NCBI GenBank assembly: GCA_002719595.1
Contig: PBEJ01000015.1
Coordinates: forward strand, 52,905-59,380
Origin: Verrucomicrobiales bacterium
GTDB taxonomy: Bacteria; Verrucomicrobiota; Verrucomicrobiia; Limisphaerales; UBA1100
Length of the DNA stretch: 6,476 nucleotides
Reading direction: 5' to 3'
A model generated the notes under the pieces. That model had not been told where the DNA came from and searched no databases. It saw only the letters and a program-made list of their open reading frames with translations. Shown piece after piece: positions 1 through 5,997 of the stretch; positions within the stretch are counted from its first letter, which is position 1; the number at the start of each line of letters is the position of its first letter. The position numbers were made by a program, and so were the translations under genes.

Positions 1-230
1 GAAGCTGCTTGTGCCGTTGTCCATCCCGCTTCAGCAACTCGTGAAACGACTGCTGGTCCCAAAAGAAATCCGAGTGCTCCAGCCGCTGAAATTAAGGCTT
101 TAGCCGTTGCTCCAAAGGTAAACCATTTTACTGCAATGAGTAGTAGAAAAGTCGTAAAACCAGTCTCAAGGATACCTGAGGCAACTGCGCGAAAGCGCTC
201 ATAGAAGTATGTGGTGTCCGTCCTGTCCAA
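1..230 (-). CDS. MFS-type membrane transporter, N-terminal part (runs off left edge)
   Basis: An open frame on the minus strand continues through the left edge of the window. From a TTG at 228-230 it gives 76 residues. A short polar start with YERFRAVASG leads into two hydrophobic stretches: residues about 20-37 (GILETGFTTFLLLIAVKW) and about 46-66 (LISAAGALGFLLGPAVVSRVA). A charged or polar lead-in, a first helix with Glu in ILETG and a glycine-rich second helix resemble the N-terminus of major facilitator superfamily transporters. The substrate cannot be told. There is no ATG in frame. The carB stop (TAA, 249-251) lies in the same frame, so the start must be downstream of it; TTG at 230 is the best available, without a visible ribosome-binding site. 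The gap of 18 bp after carB suggests co-transcription and perhaps translational coupling. The protein is cut by the window, not visibly broken. MFS is a recognition call from two helices only; another polytopic membrane protein is possible. Confidence 0.65.
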   Translation of the reverse strand, partial: MDRTDTTYFYERFRAVASGILETGFTTFLLLIAVKWFTFGATAKALISAAGALGFLLGPAVVSRVAEAGWTTAQAA

Positions 231-248
231 GGGGCGGGGAGAGTAAGC

Positions 249-1754
249 TTATGTTACTGTTGATGCGAGTTCCTCTTCGCAGTCAACAATTTGCTTTATT
301 TGTACGAGAAACCAACGGTCGATTCCGGTGAGTTCAAAGATTTCATCGACGGACATTCCGGCCCGCAGTCCATGACGAAGGTAAAAGATGCGTTCAGCAT
401 TAGGAGTGGTTAGTTTTTGGATGACGATTTCACGCGGAAGGATTTCTCGGTCACCATAGGTTTCTCCACCAATACGCCAATTTTTGCCGTCTCCACCAAG
501 ACCTGATCGCCCTATTTCCATAGAACGAAGGCATTTTTGAAGGCTTTCCTTGAAGGTGCGTCCGATAGCCATAGCTTCACCAACACTTTTCATCTGAGTG
601 TTGAGCGTGGGGTCAGCTTGTTGGAATTTCTCGAATGCAAAGCGTGGGATTTTAGTTACAACATAGTCGATGGTGGGTTCAAAGCTAGCGGGGGTTTCAC
701 GTGTTATATCGTTGGGAATTTCATCCAGTGTATAGCCTACGGCAAGTTTGGCTGCGATTTTAGCGATAGGAAATCCCGTGGCTTTTGATGCAAGGGCGGA
801 GCTGCGGCTTACGCGGGGATTCATCTCGATGACGATCATGCGTCCATTATCGGGGTTGACGGCAAATTGAATATTTGAGCCGCCGGTCTCTACACCTACC
901 GCTCGGATGATATCAAAGCTGGCGTTTCGCATGATTTGATACTCCTTATCAGTCAGCGTCTGGATGGGGGCTACAGTTATGCTGTCACCGGTGTGCACGC
1001 CCATAGGATCAAAATTTTCGATGGAACAGATGATTACGCAGTTATCGGCCTTATCGCGCATCACCTCCATTTCGTATTCCTTCCAGCCGATGAGAGACTC
1101 CTCGATCAGGATTTCATTTACCGGTGACAGGTCGATACCTTTTTTGGCCAGTTCTTCAAACTCATCCCGGTTATATGCAATGCCACCCCCGGTGCCCCCC
1201 AAGGTGTAGGCAGGGCGAATGATTAGGGGGTATTTGTTAATCCTCTCAGCAATGGCCCAAGATTCTTCCATGCTATGAGCAATGCCGCTTGTGGGCACGT
1301 CTAAGCCAATCTCGAGCATTAGTTCTTTGAAGCGTTCGCGATCTTCTCCTCGTTCAATAGCATCGGCTTTGGCTCCGATCATCTCTACACCATGTTTTTT
1401 TAGAATTCCGTCACGGAAGAGCTCCATGGCCGTGTTGAGGCCTGTTTGTCCACCTAGAGTTGGGAGTAGCACGAGCTTTCCCTCGGCCCCGAGCTTTTCC
1501 ATTTCAGCCAGCTCGCGCACGATGATTTTTTCCACAGCCTCAGATGTGACCGGTTCAATATAGGTGCGATCAGCAAACTCTGGGTCGGTCATTATGGTGG
1601 CTGGGTTTGAATTCACCAGCACCACGCGATATCCCTCTTCTTTGATAGCTTTACAGGCTTGTGTGCCTGAATAATCAAATTCGCACGCCTGCCCAATGAT
1701 AATTGGACCTGCGCCAATTATGAGAACTGAATGTATGTCTTTGCGTTGAGGCAT
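249..1754 (-). CDS. carB: Carbamoyl phosphate synthase large subunit, N-terminal half only (CarB1-like split subunit)
   Basis: The cytoplasmic large subunit makes carbamoyl phosphate from bicarbonate, ammonia (from glutamine through CarA) and two ATP, for arginine and pyrimidine synthesis. This 501-residue protein covers only the first half of a usual ~1070-residue CarB. Residues 12-33 hold the N-terminal nucleotide-fold motif ([20 protein letters not shown]); 180-191 is the glycine-rich ATP-grasp loop ([12 protein letters not shown]); 309-327 is the metal-binding segment ([19 protein letters not shown]). This half phosphorylates bicarbonate. The protein ends in the oligomerisation domain after [13 protein letters not shown], followed by a short acidic tail and TAA. 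The second ATP-grasp half, which phosphorylates carbamate, and the MGS-like allosteric domain are absent and are not in the 248 bp downstream, where a membrane protein begins. The break resembles the split CarB of methanogens such as Methanocaldococcus jannaschii. I chose the ATG at 1752-1754 (MPQRKDI), the family's usual start, over a TTG 24 bp upstream. No Shine-Dalgarno motif is visible. Confidence 0.92.
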   Translation of the reverse strand: MPQRKDIHSVLIIGAGPIIIGQACEFDYSGTQACKAIKEEGYRVVLVNSNPATIMTDPEFADRTYIEPVTSEAVEKIIVRELAEMEKLGAEGKLVLLPTLGGQTGLNTAMELFRDGILKKHGVEMIGAKADAIERGEDRERFKELMLEIGLDVPTSGIAHSMEESWAIAERINKYPLIIRPAYTLGGTGGGIAYNRDEFEELAKKGIDLSPVNEILIEESLIGWKEYEMEVMRDKADNCVIICSIENFDPMGVHTGDSITVAPIQTLTDKEYQIMRNASFDIIRAVGVETGGSNIQFAVNPDNGRMIVIEMNPRVSRSSALASKATGFPIAKIAAKLAVGYTLDEIPNDITRETPASFEPTIDYVVTKIPRFAFEKFQQADPTLNTQMKSVGEAMAIGRTFKESLQKCLRSMEIGRSGLGGDGKNWRIGGETYGDREILPREIVIQKLTTPNAERIFYLRHGLRAGMSVDEIFELTGIDRWFLVQIKQIVDCEEELASTVT

Positions 1755-1839
1755 TAACCGCGTGAGACTTAACGGCAAACAGGGCCAATTGTCATGGGTT
1801 TTCTATTGGAAAGAGAGGGAAGAGTTGTTCGCAGGAGGC

Positions 1840-2856
1840 TTATAAGAGGTTTTGTTGTTCCCTGCCATCTAATTTCAGGCCTAATCTATGGTAGCTCAGC
1901 TCAGTGGCTGTTCTGCCCTGCGGGGTGCGTTGGATATAGCCTTCCATGATGAGGAAGGGCTCATAGACCTCTTCCAGTGTATCAGCTTCTTCTCCCACGG
2001 CTGCTGCGATGGAGTTTAGTCCCACGGGGCCCCCTCTAAATTTTACTATAATAGTTTCTAAAATACGTTTATCCATTTCGTCCAAGCCGTGGCTGTCAAT
2101 TTCCAACATCGCCAAGGCTTGATCGGCAATCTGGTTGGTGATGGCTCCATTTGCTTTTACTTGGGCGTAGTCGCGCACCCGCCGCAGCAGATTATTAGCT
2201 ATCCGTGGGGTGCCACGGCTTCTGCGAGCAATCTGGTTCGCTCCCTCAGTATCGATTATTACATCTAGTAAGTTTGCCGATCGGGAAACAATGTGACTCA
2301 TGTGCTCACAAGAATAATAATCTAATCGTTCCCGAATCGGAAAACGAGTAAGTAGTGGTGAGGTGAGTAAGCCACTTCTAGTGGTGGCTCCTACCAAAGT
2401 AAATCGTGGAAGATTCAGTCTTACACTGCGGGCATTGGGCCCTTGGTCAATAATGATGTCCAGTTGGTAATCCTCCATCGCGGGATAAAGGTATTCCTCT
2501 ACTGTCTTTTGCATACGGTGAATCTCATCAATGAAGAGAACATCACCTTCCTCAAGATTCGTTAATAGTCCGGCTAGGTCGGCAGCTTTTTCAATGGTAG
2601 GTCCGCTTGTCGTGCGTAGATTAGCCCCCTTTGCTTTGGCGATAATATGTGCGATAGTTGTTTTTCCAAGGCCTGGAGGGCCAGAGAGTAACAGATGGTC
2701 GATGGGCTCCTTACGTTGACTGGCAGCAGTTACGGCAATTTCCAATCGCTCCTTTACCTTGTCCTGTCCTTCAAACTCAGAAAAAATTTCGGGACGAAGT
2801 GATTTCTCAAAAGCCATGTCGGGTTTTCCAAGTTCATCGGTAATTCTCGTAGCCAC
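1840..2856 (-). CDS. ruvB: Holliday junction branch migration ATPase RuvB
   Basis: RuvB is the hexameric AAA+ motor that, with RuvA, drives branch migration of Holliday junctions in recombinational repair before RuvC resolution. The 338 residues match the family's usual length of about 340 and contain all expected parts. The N-terminal linker (ALRP-like [13 protein letters not shown]) covers 19-31, Walker A GPPGLGKT 59-66 and Walker B LFIDE 107-111. Sensor 1 is GATTR at 156-160, and the probable arginine finger is R171 in [11 protein letters not shown]. Sensor 2 is RGTPRIAN at 214-221. The C-terminal winged helix with the DNA-contacting segment ([12 protein letters not shown]) spans about 258-318. 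The start is GTG at 2854-2856: an in-frame TAA lies a few codons upstream and no ATG or other usual start codon intervenes. An ATG at 2815-2817 (residue 14) is the only other plausible start. The gene is first in its leftward unit; neither ruvA nor ruvC lies next to it. The carB half follows after 85 bp. No defect is seen. Confidence 0.97.
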   Translation of the reverse strand: MATRITDELGKPDMAFEKSLRPEIFSEFEGQDKVKERLEIAVTAASQRKEPIDHLLLSGPPGLGKTTIAHIIAKAKGANLRTTSGPTIEKAADLAGLLTNLEEGDVLFIDEIHRMQKTVEEYLYPAMEDYQLDIIIDQGPNARSVRLNLPRFTLVGATTRSGLLTSPLLTRFPIRERLDYYSCEHMSHIVSRSANLLDVIIDTEGANQIARRSRGTPRIANNLLRRVRDYAQVKANGAITNQIADQALAMLEIDSHGLDEMDKRILETIIVKFRGGPVGLNSIAAAVGEEADTLEEVYEPFLIMEGYIQRTPQGRTATELSYHRLGLKLDGREQQNLL

Positions 2857-2953
2857 TGGGCATAACCATATGGGTGCTTAAGTTTATCAACAAGTCGATT
2901 TCATCAACAGTTGGTAATCTCGACAATTCCGAATCAACCGTTATTCTCGTGTT
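2857..2953. promoter_or_regulatory. Divergent intergenic region between ruvB and the CxxC protein gene
   Basis: This 97-bp spacer must hold the start signals for both the leftward ruvB unit and the rightward 203-residue gene. I see no strong consensus promoter for either. On the plus strand TCGACA (2920-2925) and TTATTC (2941-2946) are only 15 bp apart. On the minus strand TTGATG and TAAACT in the 2881-2909 area are likewise 15 bp apart. The element ATCAACA occurs at 2886-2892 and 2903-2909 and its core ATCAAC again at 2933-2938, all in the same orientation; this could be chance. No Shine-Dalgarno-like purine run precedes either GTG start, and no SOS-box-like palindrome is evident upstream of ruvB. 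Assignment as a promoter region is by position, not by motif. Confidence 0.35.
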
Positions 2954-3565
2954 GTGAGTGACGAGCCCGGAAATCAGAAAGATGATTATAATGAAATGCA
3001 GGAATTTGATTTTGTACCAAATTTCATTCCATTACCAGTGGTGTTTCATTCTTTTACTGAGGAAGGGCCGTTTACAAAATGTACTATATGCAACGAGTTG
3101 CTGTTGGAAGATGGAAACCCATATCTGATTCATAAAGCCTTCCACCGTGGCGAGGTAATTTTTGAGTATGCGATGTGCCTGCTTTGTCGGTCAAAGATGC
3201 AAGAGGAGCTGTCAGCTGAATCCCTAGAACGGATCAACTCATATATGGATCAGTATCACATAGAGAAGCGTGGTGAATCGCTCATGAAGGATCATGGAAC
3301 TGACGTTGGTCCATGGATTTCCCATTGCTTGATCAGTGGTAAACCGATTGAGGGTGAGGATGAGTATCATTACTACGCCTTCTGTGACGGATCTGATTTG
3401 GTTTTCAATGGCCTGCCTATGGCGTTGGCCGGTGGGGTGGATGAGGAACTAAACGAATTACTTTCCAAGCAAACTCGTGACCGGCTGGATGGTTTTGTGG
3501 ATGAACAATTCGGCTTGCCGCCCGAATTGAGAAAGCCGATCAAGGGTGGCCCGATTCTGATCTAA
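2954..3565 (+). CDS. Unrecognised protein with two CxxC pairs (putative zinc-binding)
   Basis: I do not recognise this 203-residue protein. It has no signal peptide or membrane segment and is rich in acidic residues, so it is probably cytoplasmic. The clearest feature is a pair of CxxC motifs, CTIC at 43-46 and CLLC at 75-78, 28 residues apart and joined by a segment with two His (H60, H64). This suggests a structural zinc site of the zinc-ribbon or treble-clef kind. A second part has C125 in SHCLISGKPI and C144 in YYAFCDG, possibly a degenerate repeat of the same idea, followed by an acidic helical stretch (about 161-185) and a basic, proline- and glycine-rich tail. The start is GTG at 2954 (MSDEPGNQ), with an in-frame stop at 2915-2917; ATG at 2996 (residue 15) is the alternative. 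The DUF1501 gene follows 48 bp downstream on the same strand. Coding is supported by the conserved-looking Cys spacing, a single long frame and gene-tight flanks; function is unknown. Confidence 0.85.
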   Translation: MSDEPGNQKDDYNEMQEFDFVPNFIPLPVVFHSFTEEGPFTKCTICNELLLEDGNPYLIHKAFHRGEVIFEYAMCLLCRSKMQEELSAESLERINSYMDQYHIEKRGESLMKDHGTDVGPWISHCLISGKPIEGEDEYHYYAFCDGSDLVFNGLPMALAGGVDEELNELLSKQTRDRLDGFVDEQFGLPPELRKPIKGGPILI

Positions 3566-3613
3566 ACGCTTTATCTTGCAGAAATATGTTCCTTGTGGAA
3601 TTTTATAGATGTA

Positions 3614-5017
3614 ATGTTTGAGTTTCTTGGGCCATCTATTCGCCATTGCGACGGAGTGACGCGTCGGAGTTTTCTTCGGGCGGGCGCGTTGGGGGTTGGC
3701 GGTTTGACGTTGGCTGATTTGCTGCGCGCGGAAAATGGCCGGGGCTCTTCAACCAAGGCGGTGATTAACATTCATCTGGACGGTGGTCCACCACAGATGG
3801 ACATGATCGATCCCAAGCCGGAGGCCCCCGCTGAATTGCGTGGTGAATTCAACAGTATTGCAACCAAGCTGCCCGGCATTCACCTCACTGAGCTGATGCC
3901 TCGCATGGCGGCAGCGGCGGATCGTTTTGTTTTCCTTCGTTCCCTCGTCGGCTCTGCCGGTCGACACGATGGCTTTCAGTGTCAGAGTGGTTATCACAAT
4001 AAGGAGCTCGGTGGCATCGGTGGTCGTCCCGCGCTCGGTTGCGTGGCGGACCGCCTGCTTGGTTCCAATGGCGACGCGCCGGCGTTTGTCGATCTTATGC
4101 AGGGTCGGCCACTGGCGCGCAACAGTGCACGGCCCGGTTTTCTTGGCCCAGCGTACAAGCCCTTCCGTCCGGATATTTCGCACCTGTTCAAGCGCGAGTT
4201 GGAAACGGGTATGAAAGGCGAGCTGTCGAGGCTCGGCGAGGATCATCAGGTGAATCTAAAGCTCTTCGCCGACTTGAACGCCGAGCGGCTGGATGATCGC
4301 GTGGGGTTACTGCAGCAGTTTGACGGGGTCCGCCGCGCTACGGATAAGAGCGGTATGATGCTTGCGATGGACCGGTTCAATCAGCAGGCTGTCGCTATCC
4401 TCACCTCCGGCAAGCTTGCCGATGCCTTGGATCTAACGAAAGAACATCCAAAGATGCTCGAGCGGTACACGCCGAAGATTAAGTTTGGCGGTGAACAGTT
4501 TTACACGGCCGAAGGGCCGACCTCTGCGCGTAAATTACTGATGGCGCGGCGTTTGGTGGAGGCCGGTGTGCGGGTGGTCAGCGTGAGTATTAGCGACTTT
4601 GACACTCACTCTAAAAATTTTCCTCGCATGCGCAATCTTGTGCCTATTGTAGACCACGCGCTGGCTGCGCTGGAAGTCGACCTGCGATCACGCGGGTTGC
4701 TTGATGAAGTGTTAGTGGTGGCATGGGGCGAGTTTGGTCGTACACCCAAAGTGAACAGTAAGGGTGGTCGGGATCACTGGCCTCGTGTGTCGCCCGCAAT
4801 TATGTTTGGCGGTGGCATTCGTACTGGTCAGGTGATTGGTGCTACAGACAAAATCGCTGGAGAATGTACTGAGCGACCTATTCATTATCAGGATATCATA
4901 GCAACGATGTACCAACATTTGGGGCTTAACCCCAACGAGGTTACGATTATGGATACCACCGGTAGGCCACAATATCTATGTGATACGGGCAGGCCAGTTC
5001 GAGAGTTGTTCAGCTAG
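3614..5017 (+). CDS. DUF1501 family protein with twin-arginine signal
   Basis: This 467-residue protein belongs to the DUF1501 family (PF07394), placed by structure-based clans with alkaline phosphatases and sulfatases and very abundant in Planctomycetota and Verrucomicrobiota. No member-level substrate can be inferred. The N-terminus MFEFLGPSIRHCDG leads to a Tat-type motif TRRSFLR (16-22) and a hydrophobic stretch AGALGVGGLTLADLL (23-37), so export in folded form is expected. Family landmarks follow: HLDGGPPQMDMIDPKP (54-69), SAGRHDGF (114-121), DFDTH (328-332), WGEFGRTP (371-378) and GRDHWP (385-390). The Asp and His residues in these are likely metal ligands by analogy with the clan. I chose ATG 3614, which gives the family's usual MF-LG start; a TTG at 3593 would add seven residues. 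Many relatives sit next to DUF1549/DUF1553 partner genes; here neither neighbour is one. The middle of the gene is much richer in G+C than its flanks. Its stop overlaps the stop of the convergent acetyltransferase gene. Confidence 0.93.
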   Translation: MFEFLGPSIRHCDGVTRRSFLRAGALGVGGLTLADLLRAENGRGSSTKAVINIHLDGGPPQMDMIDPKPEAPAELRGEFNSIATKLPGIHLTELMPRMAAAADRFVFLRSLVGSAGRHDGFQCQSGYHNKELGGIGGRPALGCVADRLLGSNGDAPAFVDLMQGRPLARNSARPGFLGPAYKPFRPDISHLFKRELETGMKGELSRLGEDHQVNLKLFADLNAERLDDRVGLLQQFDGVRRATDKSGMMLAMDRFNQQAVAILTSGKLADALDLTKEHPKMLERYTPKIKFGGEQFYTAEGPTSARKLLMARRLVEAGVRVVSVSISDFDTHSKNFPRMRNLVPIVDHALAALEVDLRSRGLLDEVLVVAWGEFGRTPKVNSKGGRDHWPRVSPAIMFGGGIRTGQVIGATDKIAGECTERPIHYQDIIATMYQHLGLNPNEVTIMDTTGRPQYLCDTGRPVRELFS

Positions 5018-5931
5018 ATTTGGAACTCAGAGGCCTTCCTCTTTTCCTGCTTATCTAAAACCCGCATATCTAGTCCGTCATAAATTACTAGGGAATGGGG
5101 GGAAACACTATCCATGATGAAGACATTGCCTCCGATGGTGCTATGTGCGCCTATAATTGTTTCTCCGCCAAGAATTGTTGCCCCAGGGTAGATTGTAACG
5201 TTATCTTCGATGGTGGGATGCCTTTTGACCCCAGCTAATTGTTGCCCTTCAGAAGTGGAGCGAGCGCCAATAGTGACACCATGGTAAAGTTTTACATGAT
5301 TGCCAATTTCGCAGGTTTCCCCAATGACGCAGCCAGTGCCGTGGTCGATAAAGAAGTGATCGCCGATTTTTGCACCCGGGTGTAGATCCATTCCAGTGCG
5401 TGTGTGAGCCCATTCGGTCATTATTCGGGGTAACAAAGCGATCTCAAATTTGTATAACACATGAGCCATGCGTTGTACTGAAATAGCTTCAATAAAAGGA
5501 TAGCTGACAATGATTTCTTCTTTGCTTTTTGCAGCTGGATCTCCATCAAAAGCCGCGTCAACGTCGGTTGTTAATATTTCTCTTAAGGCTGGCAGTTGAG
5601 ACAGAAATTGTAGCGTTAATTCTTTTGCTTCCCCTCGGGTATTGTTTTCTGATGTTTCGTTTGGTGGGTTGTAAGAGATACTTTTACTGATTTCGTCCTC
5701 CAAACGGCCGGCTACTGAATCCATTAGTAATGCAGTCTCCATTTTAATTTCAGAAGAGTGCGTAATTTTATTATCAAAAAACCCGGGAAATAGTAATTGT
5801 AATAGATCGTTGGTAATACCGACAATTCCATTTTTGCAGGGTAGATTCGTACCATCTAAATGATTTATACCGCCCACGCTGGCGTAGGAGGCAATCAGTT
5901 GATCCGTTAAATCGGTTATCTTCACTTGCAT
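5014..5931 (-). CDS. Serine O-acetyltransferase (CysE/EpsC-like, long form)
   Basis: The enzyme transfers acetyl from acetyl-CoA to L-serine, giving O-acetylserine, the substrate of cysteine synthase (CysK). The protein has 305 residues. The N-terminal ~110 residues are variable and helical in appearance. A conserved SAT segment follows at about 120-180 (DGDPAAKS, then YPFIEAISVQRMAHVLY), including an Asp-Pro like the serine-contacting region of CysE. From about 180 to 275 come left-handed beta-helix hexapeptides (IGDHFFIDHG, VIGETCEIGN, TIGAHSTIGG). Catalytic residues are recognisable: D196-H197 in IDHGTG, and H238 in KRHPTI, matching E. coli D157-H158 and H193. The usual C-terminal GxPAR-type motif is absent, but the last residue is isoleucine (EFQI), which in CysE enters the CysK active site. 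The start is ATG at 5929-5931; a TTG directly before it is less likely. No ribosome-binding site is visible. It lies 66 bp downstream of the glycosyltransferase in the same direction. Feedback by cysteine is usual but cannot be seen here. Confidence 0.93.
   Translation of the reverse strand: MQVKITDLTDQLIASYASVGGINHLDGTNLPCKNGIVGITNDLLQLLFPGFFDNKITHSSEIKMETALLMDSVAGRLEDEISKSISYNPPNETSENNTRGEAKELTLQFLSQLPALREILTTDVDAAFDGDPAAKSKEEIIVSYPFIEAISVQRMAHVLYKFEIALLPRIMTEWAHTRTGMDLHPGAKIGDHFFIDHGTGCVIGETCEIGNHVKLYHGVTIGARSTSEGQQLAGVKRHPTIEDNVTIYPGATILGGETIIGAHSTIGGNVFIMDSVSPHSLVIYDGLDMRVLDKQEKRKASEFQI
5029..5045 (+). terminator. Weak candidate intrinsic terminator after the DUF1501 gene
   Basis: On the plus strand a perfect 5-bp stem AGAGG/CCTCT (5029-5033 and 5038-5042) with the loop CCTT is followed by a short T run (5042-5045). 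It begins 12 bp after the DUF1501 stop and lies inside the last codons of the convergent acetyltransferase gene. The position fits a terminator for the rightward unit, but the stem is short and the T run is only four bases, so it could be chance. Confidence 0.3.
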
Positions 5932-5952
5932 CAAGTTAAGCTTAGTTGATTG

Positions 5953-5990
5953 ATCTTATCAAGATATGAGAATCCAATGGGAATTGGATT
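5953..5990. repeat. Two small inverted repeats between the glycosyltransferase and acetyltransferase genes
   Basis: The 66-bp gap holds two perfect inverted repeats. One is AATCCAAT (5971-5978), loop GGGA, ATTGGATT (5983-5990). The other is ATCTT (5953-5957), loop ATC, AAGAT (5961-5965). In the leftward direction of transcription the first hairpin starts 7 bp after the glycosyltransferase stop. Neither is G+C rich nor followed by a T run, so they are not convincing terminators. They may be an mRNA processing or stabilising structure, or an operator-like palindrome upstream of the acetyltransferase gene. Confidence 0.4.
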
Positions 5991-5997
5991 TAAGAAG

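Noticed and set aside
1..248. A frameshifted continuation of carB downstream of its stop
   Set aside because: The translated downstream sequence is hydrophobic and transporter-like, with no CarB motifs such as the second ATP-grasp entrance. The truncation is therefore not a simple frameshift or nonsense mutation.
1282..1563. Plus-strand open frames opposite carB (also 537-788, 936-1127, 964-1209) and opposite ruvB (2531-2719, 2658-2843)
   Set aside because: They are antisense shadows of strongly conserved genes, with low-complexity translations and no start signals.
249..1754. carB as a decayed pseudogene fragment
   Set aside because: The frame is intact for 501 codons, the active-site motifs are unchanged and it ends at a domain region where natural splits occur. 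Decay would be expected to damage these.
1769..1795. An eight-codon frame (MTIGPVCR) upstream of carB as a leader peptide
   Set aside because: It has no ribosome-binding site, no run of arginine or pyrimidine-related signals and no visible attenuator hairpin. A frame of this length is expected by chance.
3589..3604. TTCC-TTGT-GGAA followed by TTTT as a terminator after the CxxC protein gene
   Set aside because: The stem is only 4 bp and A+T-rich. It lies just before the DUF1501 start, where read-through is more likely.
3749..4246. A 165-codon open frame on the minus strand inside the DUF1501 gene, with further long frames at 3927-4214, 3994-4191 and 4039-4296
   Set aside because: They lie opposite or out of frame with a well-recognised DUF1501 protein in its G+C-rich part, where stop codons are rare by composition. 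Their translations show no recognisable motif.
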